NCBI GenBank assembly: GCA_014268975.2
Contig: CP077096.1
Coordinates: 3,137,501-3,201,500, forward strand
Source: Pseudomonas wayambapalatensis
Lineage (GTDB): Bacteria; Pseudomonadota; Gammaproteobacteria; Pseudomonadales; Pseudomonadaceae
Direction: 5' to 3'
DNA: 64,000 nucleotides
Shown here: positions 16,646 to 25,317 of the stretch, piece by piece
Layout of the letters: each line of letters begins with the position of its first letter
Numbering within the stretch: position 1 is the stretch's first letter
The notes under the pieces: model-generated
Told to the model about the DNA's origin: nothing
Databases searched by the model: none
Seen by the model: the letters and a program-made list of their open reading frames with translations, nothing else
Position numbers and translations under genes: made by a program

Positions 16646-16873
16646 ATGATTGATGCAAAACTTTTCGTGATCGACTATGCGCTGCATGGCCAGCACAAGT
16701 CATTCATCATTCGCGCCGAGCGCATGGATAATGCCGAAGCGTGGCACTGGGCGAGCTGCGATGCCGGTGTTGGCAAGATCGGGCGCTATGGCCGAGAGAA
16801 GATCAAGAAAGTCAGCAGACCCATGGCCGAGCGCTATGGCATCAGCGAGGTAAGCTGGCGCGCTTCTGGCTGA
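16646..16873 (+). CDS. DUF6555 small protein
   Basis: A 75-residue protein; the core DYALHGQHKSFIIRAERMD and NAEAWHWASCDAGVGKIGR matches a small Pseudomonas family annotated DUF6555. The open frame extends 162 bp further upstream, but that part is basic and low in family character, while MIDAKLFVIDY is the natural start. GAGG lies 12 nt upstream of ATG 16646, a weak spacing. Soluble, basic C-terminus; function unknown. Confidence 0.7.
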   Translation: MIDAKLFVIDYALHGQHKSFIIRAERMDNAEAWHWASCDAGVGKIGRYGREKIKKVSRPMAERYGISEVSWRASG

Positions 16874-16902
16874 AGGCTCCGGCTACCCCGCGGGGTGTGC
16901 TG

Positions 16903-17772
16903 TCAGGACGGCACCATCTGCCCAAAACGCCCTGCATGGAAGTCGTCGAATGCTTCGGCAATTTCAGCCTGGGTGTTCATTACGAAGGGGCCATAACCCA
17001 CGATCGGCTCATCGATCGGCTCGCCACTGAGCAGCAACAGCGTGGCGTCCTCCAATGCAGTGACCCTGGCATGCTCACCCTCGCGCTCCAGCAACACCAG
17101 GCTGGCTGGACTGACGTCCTGCTGGTCGTTTACCTGTATCGACCCATGCAGTACGACCAGTGCGGCATTCCGCCTCTCGGCAATCGGTAATTGCAGCGTT
17201 GCCCCAGCCTTCATACGCACATCCCAAACATCCATGGGCGTGAACGTCCGGGCAGGCCCCCGATGCCCCTGGTAATCACCTGCGATCACCCGCAGGCTGC
17301 CGACACCCTCGTCGAGCGCTACCTGTGGAATCTCGGCATCCAGCAGCGTCTGGTACCCCGCCGGGCTGAGTTTGTCACGTGCAGGCAGGTTGACCCACAG
17401 TTGCACCATCTCAAGGACGCCACCGCTGCGAGCAAAGGCCGGGGAATGAAATTCCTCATGAATGATGCCATTGGCTGCGGTCATCCACTGCACGTCGCCA
17501 GGACCGATCAAGCCACCGGCGCCAGTGGAGTCGCGGTGTTCGAGTTCACCCTGATAGACGATGGTCACGGTCTCGAAGCCGCGATGTGGATGCTGGCCAA
17601 CCCCGCGACGGGCGTCGGTCGGTGTGAATGTATGAGGGCCGGCGTAGTCCAGCATCAGGAACGGGCTGATATGGCGTGCGAGCTGGTCGTAGGTGAAGAG
17701 GCTGCGCACGGGGAAACCATCCCCTACCCAATGGGCATGGGGGCTACGGTAAATACCCAGGATCTTTTTCAT
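16903..17772 (-). CDS. Pirin-family bicupin protein
   Basis: A 289-residue pirin. The N-terminal cupin has DYAGPHTFTPTDARRGVGQHPHRGFETVTIVYQG in two joined segments, with the His-His-...-His metal ligands (GQHPHRGFE and the later IIHEEFH). WMTAANGIIHEEFHS and GGVLEMVQLWVNLP are family hallmarks. Bacterial pirins bind Fe and some have quercetinase activity or modulate dehydrogenases. ATG 17772 has GAGAGGAG 7 nt upstream and gives the standard KKILGIYRS beginning; a start ten codons earlier does not. Confidence 0.87.
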   Translation of the reverse strand: MKKILGIYRSPHAHWVGDGFPVRSLFTYDQLARHISPFLMLDYAGPHTFTPTDARRGVGQHPHRGFETVTIVYQGELEHRDSTGAGGLIGPGDVQWMTAANGIIHEEFHSPAFARSGGVLEMVQLWVNLPARDKLSPAGYQTLLDAEIPQVALDEGVGSLRVIAGDYQGHRGPARTFTPMDVWDVRMKAGATLQLPIAERRNAALVVLHGSIQVNDQQDVSPASLVLLEREGEHARVTALEDATLLLLSGEPIDEPIVGYGPFVMNTQAEIAEAFDDFHAGRFGQMVPS

Positions 17773-17968
17773 GAGATATCTCCTCTCTTGGCTGGCGAAC
17801 ATTCTACCGATGAAAACAATCGTGAATTAGGCGGGCAAAATAGCCTTATTCGTCTCATATGCAGGACAGTCTCCCTCTAAACCCCACGACACTAAGGCTT
17901 GCCTGGCCCCGTTGCATTTAACCGCCAGCTGCCCCAAGCTCACTCCCTCCTGACCCCCGGTACCGCTA

Positions 17969-19024
17969 ATGCCCAAACGTCGCCGCTATCTGATCGCACT
18001 GCTGCTCGTCCTGGCGATCCCGGGGGTGATCGGTTACTTGTGGCGCGACCAGAAACCAGAGCCCTCCAGCCAGCCGCCACAGAGCTATGCCAAGGCGCTG
18101 CGCCAGGCCCACGAAGGTCTTCCGGGTGCGGCACGGGTGCTGTACCAACAGTTGCAACGCGATGACCTGCCACCTATCAGGCGTGCTGCGCTCTACGCCG
18201 AACTGCCTCACTACCCCTCCCCACAGGCGCTGAAATTGGCCCAGCAGGATCTCGACCATGGTGCCCCCCTGGTACGTCGTGCGGCGATCACCAGCATCCG
18301 GCGCCTGCTGCCACCCGCCCAACGCAGCCTGGTCCTCGGCCCTTTGCTGGAGGATGACGACCAGAGCGTACGGTTCGCCGTGGTGGATGCACTACTGGGC
18401 CTCGACCCCGATGCCATCGGCCTGTACTTCCGACCGCTGCAGGCAGCCCTTGAGCAATATCAGCAAGCACTCGAACAACAGCCCGACGATGCCGAGGCAC
18501 AAGTCCACCTGGCGCGCCTGTACCTTCATGAACAGGACTATCCGCAGGCCGAAGCAGCCCTTCAGCGCAGCCTGGTTCTGGCGCCGCAGGATCTGGAGGC
18601 GCTGGCAACGCAGGTACGATTGCTGGAACGGCAAGGCCAGCACGACGCCTCCCGCGAGGTGCTGGGCAAAGCCTTGGCCCTGCGCCCTGACTCCGCGTTT
18701 CTGCAATATGAGCTGGGTCTCTGGCTCAGCCGCCACGATCAACGGGAATATGCCTTGCTGGCTTTTTCCCGTGCCGTGGAGTTGGAACCGGACAACGCCG
18801 ACTATCGCTACACGCTGGCCGTCACCCTGCATGACCTTGAGCAAGTCGAAGCAGCGCAGAAGCAACTGGAAACCCTGCTCGATCGCCAGCCCGCCAATCG
18901 CCGTGCACGGGTGTTGCTGATTCGCTACTGGAAGGAAACTGGCCAATTGCAGAACGTACAAGTCTTGCTGGCCGAACTTGAGCGACAGAATCCAGACGAC
19001 CCCTATTTGCAACAAGGTTTGTAG
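17969..19024 (+). CDS. Membrane-anchored HEAT/TPR-repeat protein
   Basis: A 351-residue protein with one N-terminal membrane helix (about 7-24, LIALLLVLAIPGVIGYLW), a short HEAT-like stretch (about 65-130, e.g. GAPLVRRAAITSIRRLLP and QSVRFAVVDALLGLDP), then at least five TPRs (about 155-340, e.g. AEAQVHLARLYLHEQDYPQAEAALQ in two parts, and YELGLWLSRHDQREYALLAF). It probably sits on the periplasmic side as a scaffold, like other tetratricopeptide lipoprotein-like partners. The start ATG 17969 has no strong ribosome binding site. Divergent from pirin. Confidence 0.7.
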   Translation: MPKRRRYLIALLLVLAIPGVIGYLWRDQKPEPSSQPPQSYAKALRQAHEGLPGAARVLYQQLQRDDLPPIRRAALYAELPHYPSPQALKLAQQDLDHGAPLVRRAAITSIRRLLPPAQRSLVLGPLLEDDDQSVRFAVVDALLGLDPDAIGLYFRPLQAALEQYQQALEQQPDDAEAQVHLARLYLHEQDYPQAEAALQRSLVLAPQDLEALATQVRLLERQGQHDASREVLGKALALRPDSAFLQYELGLWLSRHDQREYALLAFSRAVELEPDNADYRYTLAVTLHDLEQVEAAQKQLETLLDRQPANRRARVLLIRYWKETGQLQNVQVLLAELERQNPDDPYLQQGL

Positions 19025-19079
19025 AACTCGCTTGAACCCTGACAGAACCCTGGTGGTCCAGTGGGTAGTAGCTCGCTGA

Positions 19080-20717
19080 ATGCTCGGCTATTTCCGGCCG
19101 GGCGACTGCCATGGGAGATTCGTCTTGTCCGGTTCGTTGTCGTTGGACGAACGCACCCTCATCCTCGCACCCGAGCAGGTTGCAGCGACCGCTGCCAAAC
19201 TGTTGTCTGGAAGCGGTATCGCGTGCCTGTGCACAGGCGACAAGGACCGTTTCGGCCTATGGCTGGCCGAGGGTGTCGCCGTGGTAATCGTCGACCTGCA
19301 GACCTTGACCGATGACCCGCAGTCGCCCCTGCACCGGTTCATCGATGAGCAACCGGAGTGGTCAGATCTGCCGGTATTGCTGCTGAACACCCACGCGACG
19401 ACCGACAATGGTTCGATGCCTCAACGGTTGGGCAACCTGTCGCGCCTGAGCTACCCCTTCGATGAACAACAACTGCTGGGTGCGGCAAACCAGGCCCTGC
19501 GCGCTCGACGTCGTCAGTACATGGCGCGCAATGCGCTGAGCGCGCTGCGCGAGCGCCTGGACAGTCAACAGGCTGACGGCCAGGCCCGGCACCAGACACG
19601 CAAGATGGAAGCCATCGGTCAGTTGGCAGGCGGCGTTGCCCATGACTTCAATAACCTGCTGACCAGCATTGGTGGCAGCTTTGAATTGATCGACAGGCGT
19701 CTGCAGCAAGGGCGTACCGAAGGGCTCGACAAAGTCCTGCGCATGGGCCAGGACGCCGTAGCCCGCGCAGCAATGCTGACCCACAGGCTACTGGCTTTTT
19801 CTTCCCGTCAATCGCTGCAGAGCCAAGCAGTGGACCTGCATGCCTTGCTGCAGCCCGCGCGGCTGCAGGCGACACTGGGCAACTCGGTGAAACTATCCTT
19901 GCGCATGGCGGACGCACTCTGGCCAGTCCAGGCAGACGACAAGCAGTTGCGCGAATCGTTGGACAACCTGCTGATCAACGCCCGTGAAGCCATGCCCAGT
20001 GGTGGGCATTTGTCCATCGAAGCCCGCAATCAGCATATCGACGCGGAACAGTTTGAGGGCGCTGGCCTGAGCAGTGGTGACTACCTGCAACTGACCTTCA
20101 GCGACACTGGCCAGGGCATGTCACACGCCACCCTGGAACATGCCTTCGAACCCTTTTTCAGCACCAAGCCTGTGGGCCAGGGCATAGGCCTGGGCTTGTC
20201 GATGGTCTACGGATTCAGCAAGCAGTCCCACGGCCATGTCACGATGGAAAGCCAGATTGGCCAGGGCACACGGGTCGATCTCTACCTGCCACGCTGCCTG
20301 AGCACCCCACCGCAGGCCTTGGAAGTTGCAAGCACGCCCATCGCAGGAAGCTGCCGCGAGGTGCTGATCGTGGAGGACGACCGCGAAGTGCGCGAGCTGC
20401 TCTGCCAAGCGCTGCGCGATGACGGTTTTCCATGCCAGAGCGCCTGCGACGCTACGCAGGCGCTGAATCTTTTGCGCTCTTCACAGCCCATTGCGCTGCT
20501 TATCAGCGATGTCGGGCTGCCAGGCATGAATGGCCGACAGCTGGCCGAGATTGCCCGCGCACTACGCCCGAGCCTGCCGGTCCTGTTCATTACCGGCTAC
20601 GCGGAAACGGCCATGTCCCGCGAGGGCTTCCTCGACCCAGGCATGCAATTGATCTGCAAACCCTTCGAGTTGCACCAACTGAGCCAGCGCGTAGCGCAGA
20701 TGCTCGGCGAGGCATGA
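19080..20717 (+). CDS. Soluble hybrid sensor histidine kinase / response regulator
   Basis: Up to 545 residues without membrane helices. Order: N-terminal receiver-like domain (about 25-150), HisKA with AHDFNNLL H-box (His188), HATPase (N-box NLLINAREAMPSGG, G1 DTGQGM, F-box FEPFFSTK, G2 GIGLGLSMVYGF), then a C-terminal receiver (about 422-540) with acidic EDD, phospho-acceptor Asp477 in ISDVGLPGMNG and Lys in ICKPFE. The start is unclear: ATG 19080 has no ribosome binding site, while TTG 19125 has GGGAG 7 nt upstream and would remove 15 residues. Converges tail-to-tail with a second hybrid kinase 6 bp away. Confidence 0.85.
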   Translation: MLGYFRPGDCHGRFVLSGSLSLDERTLILAPEQVAATAAKLLSGSGIACLCTGDKDRFGLWLAEGVAVVIVDLQTLTDDPQSPLHRFIDEQPEWSDLPVLLLNTHATTDNGSMPQRLGNLSRLSYPFDEQQLLGAANQALRARRRQYMARNALSALRERLDSQQADGQARHQTRKMEAIGQLAGGVAHDFNNLLTSIGGSFELIDRRLQQGRTEGLDKVLRMGQDAVARAAMLTHRLLAFSSRQSLQSQAVDLHALLQPARLQATLGNSVKLSLRMADALWPVQADDKQLRESLDNLLINAREAMPSGGHLSIEARNQHIDAEQFEGAGLSSGDYLQLTFSDTGQGMSHATLEHAFEPFFSTKPVGQGIGLGLSMVYGFSKQSHGHVTMESQIGQGTRVDLYLPRCLSTPPQALEVASTPIAGSCREVLIVEDDREVRELLCQALRDDGFPCQSACDATQALNLLRSSQPIALLISDVGLPGMNGRQLAEIARALRPSLPVLFITGYAETAMSREGFLDPGMQLICKPFELHQLSQRVAQMLGEA

Positions 20718-20723
20718 TCGCCG

Positions 20724-22835
20724 TCACGGCTCAAGCATCCGCTGAACCTGGACCGCGAGGCTCTCGAGCGAGAATGGCTTGAGCATCAGTGCTGTTCCCG
20801 GCTGGTCGAGAAGGCTGCGCTCGATGGGCTGCGCGGTATAGCCGGTAATGAACAGGATTTTCTGCAGGGGTTTGGCCTGGCGAATCGTCTTGCCCACCTG
20901 GCGTCCGCTCATACCACCCGGCAACCCGATATCCGTGATCACCAGATCGAAGAGACCACCCTCACGATAGCGCTCCAATGCCATACCGGCATCGCCGGCT
21001 TCGGTGACGTCAAAGCCATGTTCTACCAGCACCTCCTTCATCAAGGCCCGCAAATTGACCTCGTCATCGACCAACAGTATTCGCTCACTCCTGCCACGCT
21101 TCAACACAGGCACCTCCACCCCTTCACTGACCACCGGCAACTCGCCTGGGTGGCGCGGGAACAGAAGGGTAACCTGGGTGCCTTTCCCTGGCATCGACTG
21201 GATCCACACATAGCCCCCAGACTGGCGGGCAAACCCATAGATCATCGGCAGCCCGAGCCCGGCGCCACGACCTTTGGGCTTAGTAGTGAAGAACGGCTCG
21301 AACGCACGGCTTACGACGTCTGCGGGCATACCCTGCCCCTCGTCTTCGACATGAATGGCGACATAATCCCCAGCTGGGATGCTTTCACCGTGCTTATCCC
21401 CACTCACAAATCGTTCGTTGGCCGTCCGGATGGTCAGGCGACCCCGTTCAACGACCGCATCCTGGGCATTGCTGCACAGATTGAGAATCGCGACTTCCAA
21501 CTGCCCAGGATCCACCTGCACTGGCCAGGGCGCGAGATCCAGTTGCCAGTTCAGAACGAACTCGGGCCCGAGTGCCTGATGAATCAATGGTTCAAGGCCG
21601 CGCAACAGGCTATTCACATCGAGTAGACGCGGCTGCAGTGGCTGGCTGCTGGAAAATGCCAATAGCCGATGGGTCAACGCCATCGCACGCTGTACCGAAT
21701 CCCGCGCCACATGCACGTACTCGTCGATGCGCTCCAGGCGCCCCTGGCCCAAGCGGCGCTGGAGCAACTCCAGGCTACCGCCAATGCCCGCCAACAAGTT
21801 ATTCATCTCGTGCGCCATGCCGCCTGCCAATTGGCCAACGGTTTCCATTCGTTGACTATCGCGCAGCAGGTTCTCGGCCTCGCGCAAGATCGTCGTGCGC
21901 TCTTCGGTAATATCCCGCCCTACCGCAATCAGTACATCACCCTCGGGCCGCGCACTCCAACTCATCCAGCGGTAGTACCCATCCTTGTGCCTGAGCCGCG
22001 ATTCCACCTGTTCGACGACCTGGCCAAGCAGCAGCTCATTGATCGCCAGCCGGACCTCCGCACGATCAGCGGGATGGACAAAATCGACGACCGTGATCGC
22101 GCTCAATGACTGCTGGTCCCATCCCAACACGCGACGCCACGCGTCGTTCGCGGCCAGCAGTTCAAGATCGCGGCTGACGATGATCATCGCATCCCGTGAA
22201 AAGCGCCAGAGATAGTCGCTATTGGGCAGATGACATCCGATTTGTTGCTGGAAGCCCTGCGCCAGTTCACGCCACTGGCGGATTTGCTCCACGCTGGCGG
22301 TGGTATTGATCGCTGTGTGCAAAATCCCGGCGACCACGCCTTGCTCATCATGCAGGGGGGCGTAGCCGAACGCGAACCAGGCATAGTCACCGTTCTCCCG
22401 ATAACGCACCTGGAGGGGGGATTCGTCGACAAAGCTGGCGCGCCCGTCCAGTGCCTGGAACACCCGTGGGCCAATGCGTTCCCATTCGACCTGCCACAGC
22501 TGATCGAAGCGCACGCCCACCTGGGACTGGTCGTCAGCCAGCAATGCCAGGTAGTTCTGGCTGGGAATCAGGGTCAGTTCCTTACCCCAGGCCAGCGCAC
22601 AGGGAAACGGCGACAACAGCATGATATCCACCGCGATGCGCAGCGAGGGAGGCCATTGCGACAGTGCCCCCAACGGTGTGCTGCCCCAGTCGAAGCGGAG
22701 AATATGCTCAGCGCGCACCTCGACCGAAGACGACGGAGGAACCAGATGAATGACTTGTGTGGCGCTCCTTTGCGCCTGTTCGTCAGCAGCCAAGAACAAT
22801 GCTCCTGGCAGACAGGGTTTCCGAATCCATGGCAA
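20724..22835 (-). CDS. PAS-domain hybrid sensor histidine kinase / response regulator
   Basis: A 703-residue soluble kinase. Two PAS-like domains (about 60-195 and 215-325; the second ends DVLIAVGRDITEE), HisKA with the variant H-box AHEMNNLL (His342), HATPase (N-box NLCSNAQDAV, G1 DEGQGMP, FEPFFTTKPKGRGAGLGLPMIYGF in two parts) and a receiver with Asp635 in ITDIGLPGGMSG and Lys in LMLKPF. Its kinase and receiver modules resemble those of the neighbouring convergent kinase. The extreme N-terminus (about 1-35) is not conserved-looking, so a later start is possible. No output partner is adjacent. Confidence 0.85.
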   Translation of the reverse strand: MPWIRKPCLPGALFLAADEQAQRSATQVIHLVPPSSSVEVRAEHILRFDWGSTPLGALSQWPPSLRIAVDIMLLSPFPCALAWGKELTLIPSQNYLALLADDQSQVGVRFDQLWQVEWERIGPRVFQALDGRASFVDESPLQVRYRENGDYAWFAFGYAPLHDEQGVVAGILHTAINTTASVEQIRQWRELAQGFQQQIGCHLPNSDYLWRFSRDAMIIVSRDLELLAANDAWRRVLGWDQQSLSAITVVDFVHPADRAEVRLAINELLLGQVVEQVESRLRHKDGYYRWMSWSARPEGDVLIAVGRDITEERTTILREAENLLRDSQRMETVGQLAGGMAHEMNNLLAGIGGSLELLQRRLGQGRLERIDEYVHVARDSVQRAMALTHRLLAFSSSQPLQPRLLDVNSLLRGLEPLIHQALGPEFVLNWQLDLAPWPVQVDPGQLEVAILNLCSNAQDAVVERGRLTIRTANERFVSGDKHGESIPAGDYVAIHVEDEGQGMPADVVSRAFEPFFTTKPKGRGAGLGLPMIYGFARQSGGYVWIQSMPGKGTQVTLLFPRHPGELPVVSEGVEVPVLKRGRSERILLVDDEVNLRALMKEVLVEHGFDVTEAGDAGMALERYREGGLFDLVITDIGLPGGMSGRQVGKTIRQAKPLQKILFITGYTAQPIERSLLDQPGTALMLKPFSLESLAVQVQRMLEP

Positions 22836-23072
22836 CTCCTGAAGATCATGAAGTATCTGAAGGCTAGCACATCGCTATATAGGCCGCCCCGAACACGATT
22901 CTGCTGATCAGTCTGCGCTTGTACCTGTCATCAGGTCTGTTTCACAAGCGCTGGCCACTGACCAAGTGGTCTAGCGACTACATCAGGCGTAATCAATCGC
23001 ACAGATAAGAGATGGTTTGTGCCTATCCGTTCACGACATGACTTACAGCGCCACCAAGGGGCCCAGAGCAAG

Positions 23073-23103
23073 CTTCTCCCTACATCAAAGCGATAGGGAG
23101 AAG
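23073..23103 (+). promoter_or_regulatory. Hairpin covering the ribosome binding site of the CSS-only gene
   Basis: CTTCTCCCTA (23073-23082) and TAGGGAGAAG (23094-23103) form a perfect 10-bp stem with an 11-nt loop. The right arm contains the GGGAGAAG ribosome binding site, and the start codon is 4 nt after the stem. In the folded mRNA the site would be hidden. The rest of the 272-bp gap (22836-23107) shows no other gene. Confidence 0.55.
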
Positions 23104-23107
23104 TTCG

Positions 23108-23890
23108 ATGAGCATATCCAGGCATCTGAGCCACCGCATGACAAATCTCATGGTCTCCATGCTGATCGGCACAGCCCCTGTGATCTCGGGTTTGGTGGTC
23201 ATGGACTACCAATTGAACAAACAGCTCGAGGAAAACGCGAAGGTATCCATCGAAGAAGCCGTGTTCGCTATCGATCGTGTCTTCGATAGCCTGCATCGCG
23301 CGGCACTGCACGCGCAGCCGCTGGGCACCCGGCCATGCAAGGAGGTTCAACAGGAACTGGAAAGCCAGGCCAGGCGCAACCCGCGGGTTCACTCGTTGGT
23401 GCTGACCCGCAACGATGCCGGGTTTTGCAGCAGCCTGGGCACAAAACCCTTGCACACGCCTCGCTTCGCGAAGGGCGAATACCTGCGACTCAACATGAAT
23501 TCACCGACCATCCCCAATGGTGTACTCGTGGAGTACCGCTTGGTCGCCGACACCCATGCGGTAATCGCCAGCACCTACGGGCTTGAACTGCGTAACGAAC
23601 TGCGCGGCTTCAAGGACGGGCTTGTATTGCTGCTGGAGTTTGGCGGCCTCTACCTCTGGGCCGAAGGTGACAGCCGTGACGCAGGACGCCCCTCGCTGTC
23701 GGAGTTCCCCCAGAACGGGGTCTCGGAAAAGTACGGTTACATGATCAGAGCGGGTTACCCCGCCGGTTTTACCGCTCGTGAGGCACGACAGGTCAAGACA
23801 AATATCATGCCGTCCCTTGTGCTCATCGGCCTGTTCACCTCGGTGCTCGTACTCTGGAGCCTCTTGCGTAACCGGAACCCAGTCAAATAA
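23108..23890 (+). CDS. CSS-motif periplasmic sensor protein lacking an EAL domain
   Basis: A 260-residue protein with two membrane helices (about 14-34 and 232-253) flanking a periplasmic CSS domain. The two conserved cysteines are Cys77 (GTRPCKEV) and Cys107 in the name-giving Cys-Ser-Ser (GFCSSLG). In the usual architecture a cytoplasmic EAL c-di-GMP phosphodiesterase follows the second helix, and disulfide state controls it. Here the chain stops 7 residues after the helix and a terminator follows at once, so there is no decayed EAL remnant. A full CSS-EAL homologue, with cysteines at 78 and 108, is 1.4 kb downstream. It could modulate that enzyme. Confidence 0.75.
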   Translation: MSISRHLSHRMTNLMVSMLIGTAPVISGLVVMDYQLNKQLEENAKVSIEEAVFAIDRVFDSLHRAALHAQPLGTRPCKEVQQELESQARRNPRVHSLVLTRNDAGFCSSLGTKPLHTPRFAKGEYLRLNMNSPTIPNGVLVEYRLVADTHAVIASTYGLELRNELRGFKDGLVLLLEFGGLYLWAEGDSRDAGRPSLSEFPQNGVSEKYGYMIRAGYPAGFTAREARQVKTNIMPSLVLIGLFTSVLVLWSLLRNRNPVK

Positions 23891-23919
23891 GGCGTTGCCG
23901 GTCATTGACCGGTAACGCC
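23891..23919. terminator. Terminator between CSS-only gene and hppD
   Basis: 13-bp stem GGCGTTGCCGGTC / GACCGGTAACGCC (one G-U pair) with an ATT loop, abutting the CSS stop and 13 bp from the hppD stop. Lies between convergent genes. Confidence 0.75.
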
Positions 23920-23932
23920 CTGTTCTCAAGGC

Positions 23933-25009
23933 TTATTCGACGTTCAGCACACCGCGCCGGACCTGGTCGCGCTCGATGGACTCGAATAGAGCCTTGAAAT
24001 TACCTTCGCCAAAGCCATCGTCACCTTTGCGCTGGATGAATTCGAAGAACACCGGCCCCAGCAGGGTCTCCGAGAAGATCTGCAACAACAGGCGCTTGTC
24101 GCCTGGCGCGGACGCACCATCGAGCAGAATACCCCGAGCCTGCAACTGGTCGACCGGCTCGCCGTGCCCCGGCAGGCGCTCTTCGAGCATCTCGTAGTAA
24201 GTTTGTGGCGGCGGGGTCATGAAGCGTGTGCCGATGGCCTTCAGGGCATCCCAGGTCTTGAGCAGGTCGTCGGTGAGGAAGGCTACGTGCTGAATGCCTT
24301 CGCCGTTGAACTGCATCAGGAACTCTTCGATCTGGCCCGATCCCTTCGACGATTCCTCGTTCAGCGGAATACGGATCATGCCGTCGGGCGCAGTCATGGC
24401 ACGTGAGGTCAACCCGGTGTACTCGCCCTTGATGTCGAAGTAGCGGATCTCGCGGAAGTTGAACAGCTTCTCGTAGAAGCCAGCCCAATAGCTCATTCGC
24501 CCGCGGTAGACGTTGTGCGTGAGGTGATCGATAATCTTCAGCCCCGCGCCTGCCGGATTGCGGTCGATGCCTTCGATAAAGTTGAAGTCGATGTCATAGA
24601 TCGAGCTGCCTTCCTCGAAGCGGTCGATCAGGTACAGCGGCGCACCGCCGATACCCTTGATCGCTGGCAGCCGCAGCTCCATCGGGCCGGTTTCGATTTC
24701 CACCGGCTGGGCCCCCAGCTCCAGTGCACGGGCATAGGCTTCATGCGCATTGCGCACGCGGAATGCCATGCCGCAGACGGACGGGCCATGCTCGGCAGCA
24801 AAGTACGAAGCGATGCTCTTGGGTTCGTTGTTCAGGATCAGGTTGATGCCACCCTGGCGATAAAGGTGGACATCCTTGGAGCGGTGAGTCGCCACCTTGG
24901 TGAAGCCCAGTGCCTGGAATACCGGCTCCAGCACGCCAGGCGTGGGCGAAGCGAACTCGATGAACTCAAAGCCCATCAGGCCCATCGGGTTGTCGAAGAT
25001 ATCAGCCAT
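23933..25009 (-). CDS. hppD: 4-hydroxyphenylpyruvate dioxygenase
   Basis: A 358-residue Fe(II) dioxygenase that converts 4-hydroxyphenylpyruvate to homogentisate in tyrosine catabolism. Length is that of the Pseudomonas enzyme. The three metal ligands are recognisable in [12 protein letters not shown] (first His), [12 protein letters not shown] (second His) and [12 protein letters not shown] (Glu), with the C-terminal [15 protein letters not shown] helix that closes the active site. GAGGA 7 nt before ATG 25009 fixes the start. It is alone here; the hmg genes are elsewhere. Expression probably responds to aromatic amino acids through PhhR. Confidence 0.97.
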   Translation of the reverse strand: MADIFDNPMGLMGFEFIEFASPTPGVLEPVFQALGFTKVATHRSKDVHLYRQGGINLILNNEPKSIASYFAAEHGPSVCGMAFRVRNAHEAYARALELGAQPVEIETGPMELRLPAIKGIGGAPLYLIDRFEEGSSIYDIDFNFIEGIDRNPAGAGLKIIDHLTHNVYRGRMSYWAGFYEKLFNFREIRYFDIKGEYTGLTSRAMTAPDGMIRIPLNEESSKGSGQIEEFLMQFNGEGIQHVAFLTDDLLKTWDALKAIGTRFMTPPPQTYYEMLEERLPGHGEPVDQLQARGILLDGASAPGDKRLLLQIFSETLLGPVFFEFIQRKGDDGFGEGNFKALFESIERDQVRRGVLNVE

Positions 25010-25206
25010 GTTCGTGTCCTCATCTACAGCAGAAAAAACGGTGTCAAACGCTTGGGATGTCGGACAGACAAGGTGGTGAGCAGGGAATACCCCTCACGCT
25101 GCGGGAGAGAAAATCGCCAAAGAGCAGCTTGAACCCGTGATATGCCATATGAACCTGGTCTCGGCTGGGTCGGCCTCCCAGGAGGGGAAGACCTTATTCT
25201 TGTATT

Positions 25207-25223
25207 CGTAAACTGATTCTACA
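25207..25223. promoter_or_regulatory. Weak candidate PhhR/TyrR-type site in the hppD/CSS-EAL gap
   Basis: CGTAAA-N5-TCTACA loosely resembles the TyrR/PhhR consensus TGTAAA-N6-TTTACA, but the spacing differs by one and two positions mismatch. It lies in the 308-bp gap between hppD and the CSS-EAL gene (25010-25317), which otherwise holds only promoters and leaders as far as I can see. Confidence 0.2.
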
Positions 25224-25317
25224 GGGCGTAATTTCCTTTGTCGCGCTTTAGTTCGGCAATGTGCCGAAGGTCCGAGCTATCCTTGTGCTACCACCAGCCA
25301 TTCAAGTCTAGACCCGC

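Noticed and set aside
16903..16903. ACCCCGCGGGGT palindrome at 16885-16896 as a terminator
   Set aside because: Only 6 bp per arm with no loop or U-tract; too weak to list as a terminator.
23108..23890. CSS-only gene as a frameshifted CSS-EAL pseudogene
   Set aside because: The stop is followed directly by a terminator and hppD; no EAL-coding remnant exists in any frame.
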